64,000 bases of DNA, from assembly GCF_037055275.1 (NCBI RefSeq), contig NZ_CP146343.1:2762501-2826500 (forward strand), written 5' to 3'. Positions 34,968 through 44,495 of this stretch are shown here, piece after piece. The notes beneath the pieces are model-generated. The model was given only the letters and a program-made list of their open reading frames with translations, ran no database searches and was not told where the DNA came from. Position 1 is the first letter of the stretch, and every line of letters begins with the position of its first letter. This stretch comes from Pseudomonas sp. ML2-2023-3 (GTDB lineage: Bacteria > Pseudomonadota > Gammaproteobacteria > Pseudomonadales > Pseudomonadaceae). The position numbers were made by a program, and so were the translations under genes.

Positions 34968-35957
34968 ATGAGCATCATCGTGACCGGGGCTGCCGGGTTT
35001 ATCGGCAGCAATCTGGTAAAGGCGCTTAATCGGCGCGGCGAGCGCGACATCATCGCCGTGGACGATCTGACCGATGGCGACAAGTGCCGCAACCTGGCGG
35101 ATTGCGATATCGCCGATTACTTCGACAGGCGCGAGTTCGTGCAACGCTTCGTCACCCATCAGTTGGGTGAAGTGCGGGCCGTGCTGCATCAAGGGGCCTG
35201 CTCCAGCACGGTCGAAAGTGATGGCCGGTTGATGATGGACAACAATTATCGTTACAGCTGCGATGTGTTGCAGGCCTGTCAGGAGCAGTCGGTGCCTCTG
35301 CTGTATGCCTCTTCGGCGGCGGTCTACGGGGCCGGCAGGGATTTTCGCGAAGCCCGTGAGCATGAGCGGCCCTTGAATGTGTATGCCTACTCCAAATGCC
35401 TGTTCGACCAGCGCGTGCGCCAGATATTGCCCAAGTCGCGCAGCCAGATCGTCGGTTTGCGTTACTTCAATGTCTACGGCCCCCGTGAGCAGCATAAGGG
35501 GCCCATGGCTTCGATGGTCTGGCACTGTTTCAACCAGTACCGCGATCGTGGCCATGTCGAGTTGTTTGGCGAGTATGGCGGCTACCCGGCGGGCGGGCAT
35601 GAGCGGGATTTTGTGTCGGTGGAGGATGTGGTCAAGGTCAACCTGCACTGGCTGGATCACCCGCAAACCAGCGGTATATTCAACCTGGGCACCGGGCGGG
35701 CCCGTTCATTCAATGATCTGGCGCTGGCAACGATCAACAGCGTGCGCTGTGCCGAGGATCGACCGCCTTTGACCCTTGAAACGGCCATTCTGGACGGCGT
35801 TTTGCGCTACTGCGAATTTCCGCAGGGGCTCAAGCACAAGTATCAGGTGTATACCTGCGCCGATTTGGGGCAGTTGCGCGAGGCGGGCTATCGCGAGCCG
35901 ATGATGGGACTGGAGGAAGGGGTGGAGCGGTATTGCGCGCAGCTGCTGGCCCGTTGA
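34968..35957 (+). CDS. hldD: ADP-L-glycero-D-manno-heptose-6-epimerase HldD (RfaD)
   Basis: HldD makes ADP-L-glycero-D-manno-heptose for the LPS inner core. It is a short-chain dehydrogenase-type epimerase of 329 aa with the nucleotide loop TGAAGFIGSN, the catalytic YAYSK and the family-specific GGHERDFVSVEDVV. The ATG has GGAGGT upstream. It stands alone between the iron-uptake genes and a REP, away from other LPS core genes, as is usual in Pseudomonas. Confidence 0.95.
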   Translation: MSIIVTGAAGFIGSNLVKALNRRGERDIIAVDDLTDGDKCRNLADCDIADYFDRREFVQRFVTHQLGEVRAVLHQGACSSTVESDGRLMMDNNYRYSCDVLQACQEQSVPLLYASSAAVYGAGRDFREAREHERPLNVYAYSKCLFDQRVRQILPKSRSQIVGLRYFNVYGPREQHKGPMASMVWHCFNQYRDRGHVELFGEYGGYPAGGHERDFVSVEDVVKVNLHWLDHPQTSGIFNLGTGRARSFNDLALATINSVRCAEDRPPLTLETAILDGVLRYCEFPQGLKHKYQVYTCADLGQLREAGYREPMMGLEEGVERYCAQLLAR

Positions 35958-35973
35958 AGCCTGAGTACGGGTT

Positions 35974-36058
35974 GCGGGAGCGGGCTTGCTCGCGATGGGC
36001 GCACCCCGGTTTAACGGATAAACCGGGTTGTCTGAGTCGTGAACAAGCCCGCACCTGC
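35974..36058. repeat. REP palindrome
   Basis: The halves gcgggagcgggcttgctcgc and gtgaacaagcccgcacctgc flank a smaller inner palindrome (ccccggtttaacggataaaccggg). It lies between the convergent hldD and tal. Confidence 0.75.
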
Positions 36059-36063
36059 AGGTA

Positions 36064-36987
36064 TCACTTGTGGCTGAGCAGTGCTTCCAGTTTTTCCTGG
36101 TCACGGGCGAACTGACGAATGCCTTCGGCCAGTTTCTCGGTGGCCATTGCATCTTCGTTGGAGGCCCAGCGGAATTGCGACTCGTCCAGCACCAAGCGGG
36201 GTTCGCCTGCGTGGCCAGGGGCCAGTTTGCGTTCCAGCTTGCCTTCGTCCAGAGCCAGTTTTTCCAGCAGGTCGGGGCTGATGGTCAGACGGTCGCAGCC
36301 GGCCAGTTGCTCGATCTGGTTGAGGTTGCGGAAGCTGGCGCCCATGACCACGGTGTTGTAGGCATTGGCTTTGTAGTAGTTGTAGATGCGGGTTACGGAC
36401 TGCACGCCCGGGTCATCGGAGCCGGTGTAGTCAACGCCGGTGGACTTCTTGTACCAGTCGTAAATTCGACCCACAAACGGCGAGATCAAAAACACCCCGG
36501 CATCGGCACAGGCAGCCGCCTGGGCGAACGAGAACAACAGGGTCAGGTTGGTTTGAATGCCGTCCTTTTCCAGTTTCTCTGCAGCGCGGATGCCTTCCCA
36601 GGTCGAGGCCAGCTTGATCAGCACGCGGTCGCGGCCTACACCGGCCTTGTCGTAAAGCTCGATCAACTGGTTGGCTTTTCTCAGCAGGGCGGGTTCGTCA
36701 AACGACAGGCGGGCGTCGACTTCAGTCGAAATACGGCCTGGAATCACGTTCAAGATACCGCTACCTACCGATACCGCGAAATGATCGCAGGCCAGGCCCA
36801 CATCGCCTTTGGCGTGGCTGATGGCATTTTTCAGCAGCTCGGCATAGCCGGGCATCGCTGCAGCCTTGAGCAGCAGCGACGGGTTGGTGGTTGCGTCCAC
36901 AGGTTTGAGACGGGTAATTGCGTCGAGGTCGCCGGTGTCTGCGACCACGGTGGTGAACTGCTTGAGTTGTTCCAGCTTGGAAGTCAT
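36064..36987 (-). CDS. tal: Transaldolase
   Basis: Transaldolase of the pentose phosphate pathway (307 aa, the TalB length) transfers a dihydroxyacetone unit through a Schiff-base lysine. Visible landmarks are [12 protein letters not shown] near the N-terminus, the catalytic lysine in [11 protein letters not shown] (about residue 130) and [16 protein letters not shown] precedes the ATG. It is monocistronic; the REP lies downstream. Confidence 0.95.
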   Translation of the reverse strand: MTSKLEQLKQFTTVVADTGDLDAITRLKPVDATTNPSLLLKAAAMPGYAELLKNAISHAKGDVGLACDHFAVSVGSGILNVIPGRISTEVDARLSFDEPALLRKANQLIELYDKAGVGRDRVLIKLASTWEGIRAAEKLEKDGIQTNLTLLFSFAQAAACADAGVFLISPFVGRIYDWYKKSTGVDYTGSDDPGVQSVTRIYNYYKANAYNTVVMGASFRNLNQIEQLAGCDRLTISPDLLEKLALDEGKLERKLAPGHAGEPRLVLDESQFRWASNEDAMATEKLAEGIRQFARDQEKLEALLSHK

Positions 36988-37142
36988 GAGCGTCTCTGTC
37001 GAAAAGGTAGTAATGGCAGTACAGATTGATTGCGTCTTCGATCATTAGTTCGTTGAACGTAGAGTGGCAGAATGCCGCTGAACACGCCCGCAGTGCAACC
37101 AATGGTGCAGATTTAATCTGTCGCAGTGCCATTACCCCAACG

Positions 37143-37373
37143 TCAAATCTCCATCTTGCCCCACCCTGGCTTGCGCGGCTCTGGCTCGCAGATCTGCACC
37201 GCATTGACGGTTTTGCCGGTGGCGAGTTCAACCCTGCGTGCCACCTCCGGGTCGTCGGCAAACGGGATCAGGCTGGCTTCGTCGATGTCTTTCTCGGTTT
37301 TGTGCTTCAAGCACCAGCTGACGGCGCAGTAAATGCTGATCACTGCGCAGCTGTTGAGGGCTATTTCGAGCAT
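37143..37373 (-). CDS. Small membrane protein paired with orphan CcoN (CcoQ4-like)
   Basis: This 76-aa protein has one N-terminal membrane helix (MLEIALNSCAVISIYCAVSW) followed by a charged cytoplasmic tail. It lies 58 bases after the orphan ccoN in the same direction. In P. aeruginosa a small gene (PA4134, ccoQ4) likewise accompanies the orphan ccoN4 (PA4133), so the same role is inferred. AAGGAG precedes the ATG at 37373; an in-frame upstream extension overlapping ccoN is rejected because it lacks a ribosome site. Confidence 0.7.
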   Translation of the reverse strand: MLEIALNSCAVISIYCAVSWCLKHKTEKDIDEASLIPFADDPEVARRVELATGKTVNAVQICEPEPRKPGWGKMEI

Positions 37374-37431
37374 GTGCAACGCTCCTTGCTGGAGGGCAAG
37401 CGCAAGCCTTGTGGCCTGCGCTGCAACGGGA

Positions 37432-38859
37432 TCAGGCAATCCGGGCGGTCAGTTCGGCCTGTTTGAGGTTGGCCACACGCACCGTGCGCCATACGTTCCA
37501 GGCCATCAGCAACATGCCGCACAGGAAGAACAGCCCGCCCACTAGGCGTACGACAAAGCCCGGGTGGCTGGCCTGTAATGACTCGACAAACGAGTAGGTC
37601 AGGGTGCCGTCATCGTTGATCGCTCGCCACATCAGGCCCTGGGTGATGCCGTTGACCCACATCGACGCGATGTAGAGCACCGTGCCGATGGTGGCCAGCC
37701 AGAAGTGCAGGTTGATCAGCGCGATACTGTGCATCTGCTCACGGCCGAAGATTTTCGGGATCATGTGGTACAGCGCCCCGAAGGTAATCATCGCCACCCA
37801 GCCCAAAGCCCCGGCGTGTACGTGGCCGATGGTCCAGTCGGTGTAGTGGGAGAGGGCGTTGACGGTCTTGATCGCCATCATCGGGCCTTCAAAGGTCGAC
37901 ATGCCGTAGAACGCCAGAGACAGCACCAGAAAGCGCAGGATCGGGTCGGTACGCAACTTATGCCAGGCCCCCGAGAGGGTCATCATGCCGTTGATCATGC
38001 CGCCCCAGCTGGGTGCCAGGAGGATGATCGACATTGCCATGCCCAGTGATTGCGCCCAGTCCGGCAGCGCGGTGTAGTGCAAGTGATGAGGGCCTGCCCA
38101 TATATAAAGCGTGATCAGTGCCCAGAAATGCACGATGGACAGGCGATAAGAGTAGATCGGCTTGCCGACTTGCTTGGGTACGAAGTAGTACATCATTCCG
38201 AGAAAGCCGGTGGTCAGGAAGAAACCTACGGCGTTGTGCCCATACCACCACTGCACCATGGCATCGGTGGCGCCGGAGTACACCGGATACGACTTGAACC
38301 AGTCCACTGGAATGGCCAGGTGGTTGACCACATGGAGCATGGCAATCACCAGAATGAAGGCGCCGAAAAACCAGTTGCCGACGTAAATATGTTTCGTTTT
38401 TCGTTGTACCACTGTGGTGAAGAAGACGATGGCGTAGGCCACCCAGACCACGGTCATCCAGACGGCGCCGGTGAACTCGATTTCGGCGTATTCCTTGGTC
38501 GTGGTGTAGCCCAGTGGCAGTGTGATCAGCATGATCACGATCACTGACTGCCAGCCCCAAAAAGTGAAGGCAGCGAGCTTGTCAGAGAACAGCCGCACGT
38601 TGCAGGTGCGCTGCACGGCGTAATAACTGGCGGCAAATTGCGCGCTGCCGGCAAAGCCGAAAATCACCAGGCTGGTGTGCAGCGGCCGCAGTCGCCCGAA
38701 GGTGGTCCAGGGCAGGTCCAGGTTCATTTGCGGCCAGGCCAGTTGCGAGGCGATCCACACGCCCATGGCCATGCCGATAACACCCCACACCACGGTCATG
38801 ATGGCGAATTGGCGGACGACCTTATAGTTATAGGCCTGCCCGTTCAGTGCTGTGCTCAT
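37432..38859 (-). CDS. ccoN: Orphan cbb3-type cytochrome oxidase catalytic subunit CcoN (CcoN4-like)
   Basis: This is the haem-copper catalytic subunit of cbb3 oxidase (475 aa, 12 helices). Haem and copper ligand histidines are visible in [28 protein letters not shown] and the [17 protein letters not shown] segment. No ccoO or ccoP gene is adjacent, so the protein must join CcoO/CcoP made elsewhere, as shown for the orphan CcoN isoforms of P. aeruginosa. The start at 38859 ([11 protein letters not shown]) has GGAAGA nine bases upstream; a GTG at 38874 is also possible. It is followed by the small CcoQ4-like gene. Confidence 0.92.
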   Translation of the reverse strand: MSTALNGQAYNYKVVRQFAIMTVVWGVIGMAMGVWIASQLAWPQMNLDLPWTTFGRLRPLHTSLVIFGFAGSAQFAASYYAVQRTCNVRLFSDKLAAFTFWGWQSVIVIMLITLPLGYTTTKEYAEIEFTGAVWMTVVWVAYAIVFFTTVVQRKTKHIYVGNWFFGAFILVIAMLHVVNHLAIPVDWFKSYPVYSGATDAMVQWWYGHNAVGFFLTTGFLGMMYYFVPKQVGKPIYSYRLSIVHFWALITLYIWAGPHHLHYTALPDWAQSLGMAMSIILLAPSWGGMINGMMTLSGAWHKLRTDPILRFLVLSLAFYGMSTFEGPMMAIKTVNALSHYTDWTIGHVHAGALGWVAMITFGALYHMIPKIFGREQMHSIALINLHFWLATIGTVLYIASMWVNGITQGLMWRAINDDGTLTYSFVESLQASHPGFVVRLVGGLFFLCGMLLMAWNVWRTVRVANLKQAELTARIA

Positions 38860-39196
38860 GCTCAAGTCTTCCACGGTTCAAAGTCCTGCCAGGCCTCGTG
38901 GTCTGGCGCAGATTGAACTTTAGGAAGCTTGAGTTAAACAAGACAGATTCAGAAAATCAGAATTTATGCGGATCAGATTTTATCGGGTGTTTATGCCGAT
39001 TTTATCTAATCTGATCTGGTTTTTCAGATATTCACGAAATTTAAATCCAACTGAGCTGTAAGACCAGGCCCCATGTGTAGTGCGGGTTCGATCACATTCA
39101 TCGTGGGATAGAACAGGCTTGTGCGGTGATTCTCCAAGGCTTGGCTATACCTATATGGGCGCGTTCCTACGGTTGCCCCCCTACAGGAGTTACAGA
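38860..39196. other. Divergent region between ccoN and the DUF3313 gene
   Basis: This 337-bp, partly AT-rich spacer presumably holds the promoters of both genes. It contains several repeats of cagat/atctg (38945-39030, for example tttatctaatctgatctggt). No full ANR box was found. No gene is seen. Confidence 0.4.
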
Positions 39197-39865
39197 ATGA
39201 AGCTTGGTTTAATGATCGGTACGTTGTGCATCGCCTCAATCGGGATGGTCGGTTGTGCGAGCAAGGTCCAGCAGCCGGATGAATACTCTGGTTTCCTGAA
39301 GGATTACAGCCGCCTCAAAGAGGCCAAGTCGCCCTCTGGTGCAGAGGTGATGCGTTGGGTTGACCCAAAACTGAAGGTGAATAAATACACCAGTGTGTAT
39401 ATCGAGCCGACTCAGCTGTACCCGGCACCCAAACCGACAGAGAAGATTCCACAGAGTACGTTGAACGGAATCACCAACTACTACGATCAGGCCCTTAAAC
39501 GTGAACTGAGCAAATCCTTGCCGTTGGCCAGCGCCCCCGGACCGGGTGTAATTGTAGTGCGGGCAGCCATCACCGCAGTCAGCAGCGAGACCGAGAGCCT
39601 GGCACCCTATGAGTACATTCCGGTAGCCCTGGTGGCTGCGGCGGTGAGCACGGCCTCGGGCATCCGGGATCAGGAAACCCAACTGGCCACCGAAGCCGTC
39701 TTTATCGACGGGCAAAGCCAGGATGTTGTGGCCCAGGTCGTGCGCAAAGGCACCGGCAAGCCACTGGCGAACAGCAGCCAGGCAATGAAGGCCGATGACG
39801 TGAAAAACGTGATTGATACCTGGGCTTCGGACTTGCATCAGTCGTACTTGAAGCTCAAGAAATAA
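39197..39865 (+). CDS. DUF3313 lipoprotein
   Basis: This 222-aa lipoprotein has a signal peptide ending in the lipobox GMVGCAS. The mature part fits the DUF3313 family (YSGFLKDYSRL, then VYIEPTQLYPAP, and a glycine/alanine stretch VALVAAAVSTASGIRD). It is probably anchored in the outer membrane; the function is unknown. The ATG at 39197 has AGGAGT seven bases upstream. A repeat-bearing palindrome follows. Confidence 0.8.
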   Translation: MKLGLMIGTLCIASIGMVGCASKVQQPDEYSGFLKDYSRLKEAKSPSGAEVMRWVDPKLKVNKYTSVYIEPTQLYPAPKPTEKIPQSTLNGITNYYDQALKRELSKSLPLASAPGPGVIVVRAAITAVSSETESLAPYEYIPVALVAAAVSTASGIRDQETQLATEAVFIDGQSQDVVAQVVRKGTGKPLANSSQAMKADDVKNVIDTWASDLHQSYLKLKK

Positions 39866-39897
39866 GCTAAACGCGCGCGAATGCATGCGCAAATGGT

Positions 39898-40010
39898 AGT
39901 CGCTGCCGCAGGCTGCGAAGGGTTGCGAAGCAACCCGTTTCCCCGAAGCCTGCGCGATCCCGATCCCGATCCCGATCCCGATCGCAGCCTTCGGCAGCGA
40001 CTACAGCATC
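39898..40010. repeat. Palindromic element containing a hexanucleotide repeat
   Basis: The outer arms gtagtcgctgccgcaggctg and cagccttcggcagcgactac are inverted copies of a dispersed element also seen at 27861-27945. Its right arm contains GATCCC four times in a row (39956-39979) followed by GATCG. This looks like slippage expansion within the element. Confidence 0.8.
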
Positions 40011-40016
40011 TTCTCC

Positions 40017-40809
40017 CTACTTGCCGAAAGTGACGCTGATCCCGGCAAACAGGGTGAACTGAGGCAGGTTGTCCCCCTTGCGCTCCACGGTCCATTGCGG
40101 CTCAACGAAGGCGTTCAAAATATTGCTTCCTGCTTTCCAGGCCTTGCCTGCACCCAGCCCGATGGGGATGTAGTGGGTGTTGTTTTTCAGGTCGTAGGTC
40201 CAGGTGCCCGTGGAGCGCAGGTACCAGCCCTTGGGCAGGTTGTGGATGATGAACGGTTGAAAGGTCGCGCTCTCCACATGCTGGCGGTCGCTGTCACCGG
40301 CGAACGAGCTTTGATACTGCACCAGCGCGCCCAGCAGGCCCTGGGGGGGATGCGTCGATGGCGACAGCGGCGAAGCCTGCCTGCCATTTGCCGGTACCCA
40401 GTTCGTCATGCTCGGCAGTCGGAGCGGTGATCTGCGGGCCGATGCCCAACTGCACACCCTCGGTTTTAAGCAGGAAAATATCAAACAGGTTGAGGTCGCC
40501 AATCCCCGTGCTGTAGCCAGTGTGCGGGTCAGGGCGGGTGCTGATCGGCAGCGTGGCGCGCAGCAGTTGCGGTACGCCAATGAAATCGTTCGGCGCCACG
40601 GGCAGGGTGCCGCGCAGCAGGGCGTCGTTGGTGTGGATATTGCTGTCGTACACCTGTGGCGTGTAGTAGTCCTGAAGGTTGGCTCCCGGGGCCAGGTTCA
40701 ACGGGTTGTTGCTCTTGTTGGCGGTCTCGGCGTTATCCGCCAGCGCATCCGTGACCGGGTACAGGGCGAGGGTAAGCAAGAAACCTGAGGCAAGGCGGGT
40801 GATTGGCAT
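40017..40809 (-). pseudogene. Outer-membrane beta-barrel protein gene with a frameshift in a C7 tract
   Basis: The 5' frame starts at 40809 (MPITRLASGFLL, signal peptide ending in DALAD) and reads a conserved-looking exported protein up to AVAIDAS. The continuation, LLGALVQYQSSFAGD to the C-terminal SVTFGK, lies in another frame that ends at 40017. The frames meet at a run of seven C on the coding strand (genomic G7, 40343-40349). Six C would restore IDASPQGLLGAL. The restored protein (about 263 aa) ends in a barrel-like strand and resembles pseudomonad proteins often labelled transporter or 'neuromedin U'. The shift may be a real mutation, a slippage-controlled switch or a sequencing error. 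Confidence 0.75.
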
Positions 40810-41061
40810 GGCGATCCTGATCCTTGGGCGCAAGTTGTATACGCTAGCAGTCGGTCGAGAGTTGGCCCGTTTGCCGGCGCATCTTTTAGCGGTTCTGCGC
40901 TCCAGCACACAGAAACAGGTCATGCCTGCAGGGTGTGAAGGGCTGTGGGAATAGTCTTTTTGTAGCGAGAATCGTGAGATTTTACGATCAGGTCATAGGT
41001 CGTCCACCTGATTCATGTTTAACTTCGGCCTCTTCAAAAACTGTTAAGAAGGACATCGTTC

Positions 41062-41562
41062 ATGGCTCAAGTGACGCTTAAAGGCAACCCTGTTCAAGTC
41101 AACGGCGAACTGCCTGCAGTAGGTTCCAAGGCGCCAGCGTTTTCGCTGGTTGCAGGTAATTTGTCCGACGCAACACTGGCGAGCTTTGCTGGTAAGCGTA
41201 AAGTGCTGAACATCTTCCCAAGCGTAGATACCCCGACTTGCGCCACTTCGGTGCGCAAGTTCAACGCAGAAGCCAATGCCCTGCCGAACACCGTTGTATT
41301 GAACATTTCGGCTGACCTGCCATTCGCGCAAGCCCGATTCTGCGGCGCCGAAGGTCTGGAAAACGTGCAAAACCTGTCGACCCTGCGCGGCCGCGAGTTC
41401 ATCGAGAACTACGGCGTAGCCATTGCTGACGGCCCGTTGGCTGGCCTGACTGCGCGTGCGGTCGTGGTTCTGGATGAAAACGACAACGTGCTGCACAGCG
41501 AGCTGGTCAAAGAAATCGCTGAAGAGCCGAACTACGAAGCAGCCCTGGCTGTTTTGAAGTAA
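41062..41562 (+). CDS. tpx: Thiol peroxidase Tpx
   Basis: This atypical 2-Cys peroxiredoxin (166 aa) reduces lipid and hydrogen peroxides with thioredoxin. The peroxidatic cysteine is in [14 protein letters not shown] and the resolving cysteine in [14 protein letters not shown] precedes the ATG. A strong terminator follows 21 bases after the stop, so it is monocistronic. Confidence 0.95.
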   Translation: MAQVTLKGNPVQVNGELPAVGSKAPAFSLVAGNLSDATLASFAGKRKVLNIFPSVDTPTCATSVRKFNAEANALPNTVVLNISADLPFAQARFCGAEGLENVQNLSTLRGREFIENYGVAIADGPLAGLTARAVVVLDENDNVLHSELVKEIAEEPNYEAALAVLK

Positions 41563-41583
41563 GTCGTACTGCAAGACTCAAAG

Positions 41584-41619
41584 CGGCCTGGCACCGAGAG
41601 GTGCCAGGCCGTTTTTTTT
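41584..41619 (+). terminator. Rho-independent terminator of tpx
   Basis: A 12-bp stem (CGGCCTGGCACC/GGTGCCAGGCCG) with a short GAGA loop is followed by eight T (41612-41619). Confidence 0.95.
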
Positions 41620-41645
41620 GCGTTCCAATCTGTCATCCGCCAACC

Positions 41646-41727
41646 CTTGTGGGAGCAGGCTTGCTCGCGATTGGGGCGCTGCGGTGCATCGGTACAGCTG
41701 CGGTGATGCCATCGCAGGCAAGCCAGC
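41646..41727. repeat. REP element interrupted by an IS110-family element
   Basis: The left half reads ttgtgggagcaggcttgctc and the right half begins atcgcaggcaagccagc, then breaks off. Its missing end, ctcccacagg, resumes at 43009-43018, just beyond the insertion sequence. The REP was therefore the insertion target. Confidence 0.75.
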
Positions 41728-43008
41728 TTGTGTCTTCAAGGTCTCTTAAACTCAGAAGGGTGAGAGCAGTGGATGGCAGACTGAAAGCCAGCGGTGCTTA
41801 AAGCACGAGTGGGAGCCAAGTCGCCATCCACCTCTCACTCTGACCAGAAGCCCGAACAGTTGGATGAGCGGCAAACTCGAAATCACAAGCTAGGGATAGG
41901 TCAGAGTGCTCTCACTTCTTGAGTGTAAGAGGACTTGGCGATGATTTCCTACTACGTTGGTCTCGATGTTTCGAAAGCGACTGTGGATGTGGGGTTTCTT
42001 CCTGCAAATTACCCACAGTTTCAGGTCAGTAATGACCTTGAGGGCTTCACTCGGCTGATCACATGCCTGAACGAGCTTGAGGTGGGGCGGATCTTGCTTG
42101 AAGCCACCGGCGGCTATGAAAGGGCATTGCTCAGAGCCTTGCGGTTGGAGGGTTTGAATGTCTTTCGCGTCAATCCCAAACGCGCTCGCGACTATGCGAG
42201 AGCTATGGGCAAGATAGCTAAAACCGATAAGATCGATGCTCAGATGCTGGCGAAGTTTGCGAGAGATTTCGAGGACTTGCCGCATGTTGAACCGAATAAG
42301 GATCGGGATGAGCTGGGCGAATTGCTCAAGCTGCGAGGCAGCTTGGTCAAGAGCCGGGACAGCGACAAGCGCCGGATGAAGCAAACCACATGCGCTAAAG
42401 CCATATCCACTTACACCGATCACATCGCTTACCTGGAGGGCCAGATCAAGTCATTGGGTAAGGAGATTGAAGATGCCTCGACCGTGCTGGATCAGGAGAA
42501 AGCCAGGCGACTGAGGTCGGTGAAAGGGATCGGAGCCATCACCTGCGCAACGCTCTTGGCATTTCTTCCTGAGCTCGGAACCGTGTCGGGACGCAAGATT
42601 GCGGCTTTGGCAGGGTTAGCGCCCTACAACAACGATAGTGGCAAGAAGAGCGGCCCCAGATCAATCGAGGGCGGGCGCTATACAGTGCGTGGCGCAACCT
42701 ATATGTCGACCTGGTCAATGGTTCAGCACGATCCGCAAGTCAAAGCCGAATATGAGGCTCTGCGAGCGCGAGGCAAGCTTGCGAAGGTCGCTGTTGTGGC
42801 ATGCATGTGCAAGCTATTGATTCGTCTTAACGCAATGCTGCGAGATGGCACGGGTTGGAGAGAGAAGAAATCTCAGGCCCCGCATTTTGATAACAAATGA
42901 GGGGCACTTTACTGAAGCGCGGTCTTCGCCAGTAATACCGCTACGCGGTATCGCTGGCGAAGCCATGTCCGAAAGGATTATTTGAAAATGAATCCTCAAA
43001 GACAGTTG
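41728..43008 (+). mobile_element. IS110-family insertion sequence in a REP
   Basis: The ends are placed where the REP sequence is interrupted (gccagc|ttgtgtc at left, cagttg|ctcccac at right), giving about 1.28 kb. There are no obvious long terminal inverted repeats and no clear target duplication, as expected of IS110 elements. The 200-base segment before the transposase has palindromes (gtggatggc ... gccatccac) that may form the guide RNA now known to bridge target and donor in this family. Exact ends are uncertain by a few bases. Confidence 0.75.
41941..42900 (+). CDS. IS110-family transposase (DEDD recombinase)
   Basis: This 319-aa transposase has the N-terminal RuvC-like DEDD domain with D9 (VGLDVSK), E54 (LLEATGG), and D96 and D99 (KTDKIDAQ). 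A C-terminal transposase-20 domain includes SVKGIGAITCATLLAFLP and the serine-containing NNDSGKKSG. AGAGGAC lies before the ATG at 41941; a TTG at 41935 in frame is less likely. The frame is intact. Members of this family in P. putida (ISPpu9/ISPpu10 type) are known to target REP sequences, which matches the context here. Confidence 0.93.
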   Translation: MISYYVGLDVSKATVDVGFLPANYPQFQVSNDLEGFTRLITCLNELEVGRILLEATGGYERALLRALRLEGLNVFRVNPKRARDYARAMGKIAKTDKIDAQMLAKFARDFEDLPHVEPNKDRDELGELLKLRGSLVKSRDSDKRRMKQTTCAKAISTYTDHIAYLEGQIKSLGKEIEDASTVLDQEKARRLRSVKGIGAITCATLLAFLPELGTVSGRKIAALAGLAPYNNDSGKKSGPRSIEGGRYTVRGATYMSTWSMVQHDPQVKAEYEALRARGKLAKVAVVACMCKLLIRLNAMLRDGTGWREKKSQAPHFDNK

Positions 43009-43181
43009 CTCCCACAGGTAGTGTGGCGCCCTGCAGATCTGAATCCTGGCAAGCCAGCCTCTACAATGGCTGTCATCTTTTGCTCATGAACCCTCTATAA
43101 CGTAAATAGCCGGTAAAGAGCCTTTTCATAACGCCCCGCACTGCTTATCGTTCGTCCTCCTGTAAATTATCGCTCGCGCTA

Positions 43182-44495
43182 ATGGTTGATCACTCCATGC
43201 AATCCTCTGTTTCCCACAAATCCCGTTTCTGGCTGTTTGGCCTGCTGGTCTTGCTGATAGTCCTTGGCCTGTGTTGGTGGCTTTGGCCATCTGCCCCGAA
43301 AAAGGCCGCGACTGATCAGCCCGCCGGGCACACCAGCCGCTCGGGGATGATGCGTCCCGGATTTGGCGGGTCTACTCAGCCCGTTCCGGTGCGGGTGTCG
43401 GAAGTAGTACAGGGCAATTTCCCGGTGTACTTCAAGGCCCTGGGTACTGTGACGGCACTCAACACGATCAACGTGCGCAGCCGGGTGGCAGGGGAGCTGG
43501 TCAAGATCTATTTCAAGGAAGGGCAGATGGTCAAGGCGGGTGAGCTGCTGGCCGAAATCGACCCGCGCAGCTATCAGAACGCGCTGCTGCAAGCCGAAGG
43601 CACGCTGCTGCAGAACCAGGCTCAACTGAAAAACGCCCAGGTTGATGTGCAGCGCTATCGTGGCCTGTATGCCGAAGACAGCATCGCCAAGCAGACCCTG
43701 GATACAGCCGAAGCACTGGTCAGCCAATATCAGGGCACGGTCAAGACCAATCAGGCAGCCGTCAATGATGCCAAGCTGAACCTGGACTTCACCAAGATCC
43801 GGGCACCGATCAGTGGCCGTGTGGGCTTGCGTCAACTGGATGTCGGCAATCTGGTCGCAGCCAACGACACCACGGCCCTGGTTGTGATCACCCAGACCGA
43901 GCCGATCGTGGTCGCCTTCACCTTGCCCGAGACCAATCTGGCGCTGGTGCTTGAGCGATATCGCAGCGGCGCAAAAATGCCGGTGCAGGCCTGGAACCGG
44001 GGTGACACCAAAGAACTGGCAGTGGGTGTGTTGAGCAGCATCGACAACCAGATTGATATCACCACCGGTACCCTGAAATTCAAGGCGCTGTTCGAGAACC
44101 GCGATCAGGTGCTGTTCCCCAACCAGTTCGTCAATGTCCGCCTGCTGGCAGACACCCTTCAAAACGTGGTGCTGGCGCCGACAGCGGCCATTCAGTTCGG
44201 CACCAACGGCTCGTTCGTGTATGCAATGGACGGCGACAACAAGGTCAAGATCCGCACCATTAAAGTGGGTGCCACCGACGGCGACGTGACGGTGATCGAA
44301 GACGGCCTGGCCCCAGGCAATCGTGTGGTGCTCGAAGGCACCGACCGTCTGCGCGACGGTGGTGCAGTCGAAGTGGTCAATGACAGTGTTGAAGTGCCAA
44401 CAACGGCCGCAGGGCAACTGCTGGACGGCGGCCCTGACACCGATACAGCTCCGGCCCCGGCCCCTGACAAAGCCAAGACCAAGGCCCGCGAATGA
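43182..44495 (+). CDS. muxA: RND efflux adaptor MuxA (MdtA)
   Basis: This periplasmic adaptor of the MuxABC-OpmB pump has 437 aa. It has an N-terminal membrane anchor ([20 protein letters not shown]), the lipoyl halves ([39 protein letters not shown]), a beta-barrel and a Pro/Ala-rich tail. The start may be 43182 or the ATG at 43197; neither has a good ribosome site. Its stop overlaps the muxB start (ATGA). In P. aeruginosa this system exports aztreonam, novobiocin, macrolides and tetracycline and affects virulence. Confidence 0.92.
   Translation: MVDHSMQSSVSHKSRFWLFGLLVLLIVLGLCWWLWPSAPKKAATDQPAGHTSRSGMMRPGFGGSTQPVPVRVSEVVQGNFPVYFKALGTVTALNTINVRSRVAGELVKIYFKEGQMVKAGELLAEIDPRSYQNALLQAEGTLLQNQAQLKNAQVDVQRYRGLYAEDSIAKQTLDTAEALVSQYQGTVKTNQAAVNDAKLNLDFTKIRAPISGRVGLRQLDVGNLVAANDTTALVVITQTEPIVVAFTLPETNLALVLERYRSGAKMPVQAWNRGDTKELAVGVLSSIDNQIDITTGTLKFKALFENRDQVLFPNQFVNVRLLADTLQNVVLAPTAAIQFGTNGSFVYAMDGDNKVKIRTIKVGATDGDVTVIEDGLAPGNRVVLEGTDRLRDGGAVEVVNDSVEVPTTAAGQLLDGGPDTDTAPAPAPDKAKTKARE

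Noticed and set aside
38915..38945. Candidate ANR box upstream of ccoN (cttgagttaaacaag)
   Set aside because: The spacing between the half-sites is one base short and the half-sites match poorly.
39956..39984. Possible CRISPR-like tandem repeat
   Set aside because: The unit is only six bases with no spacers; it is a simple repeat inside a palindrome.
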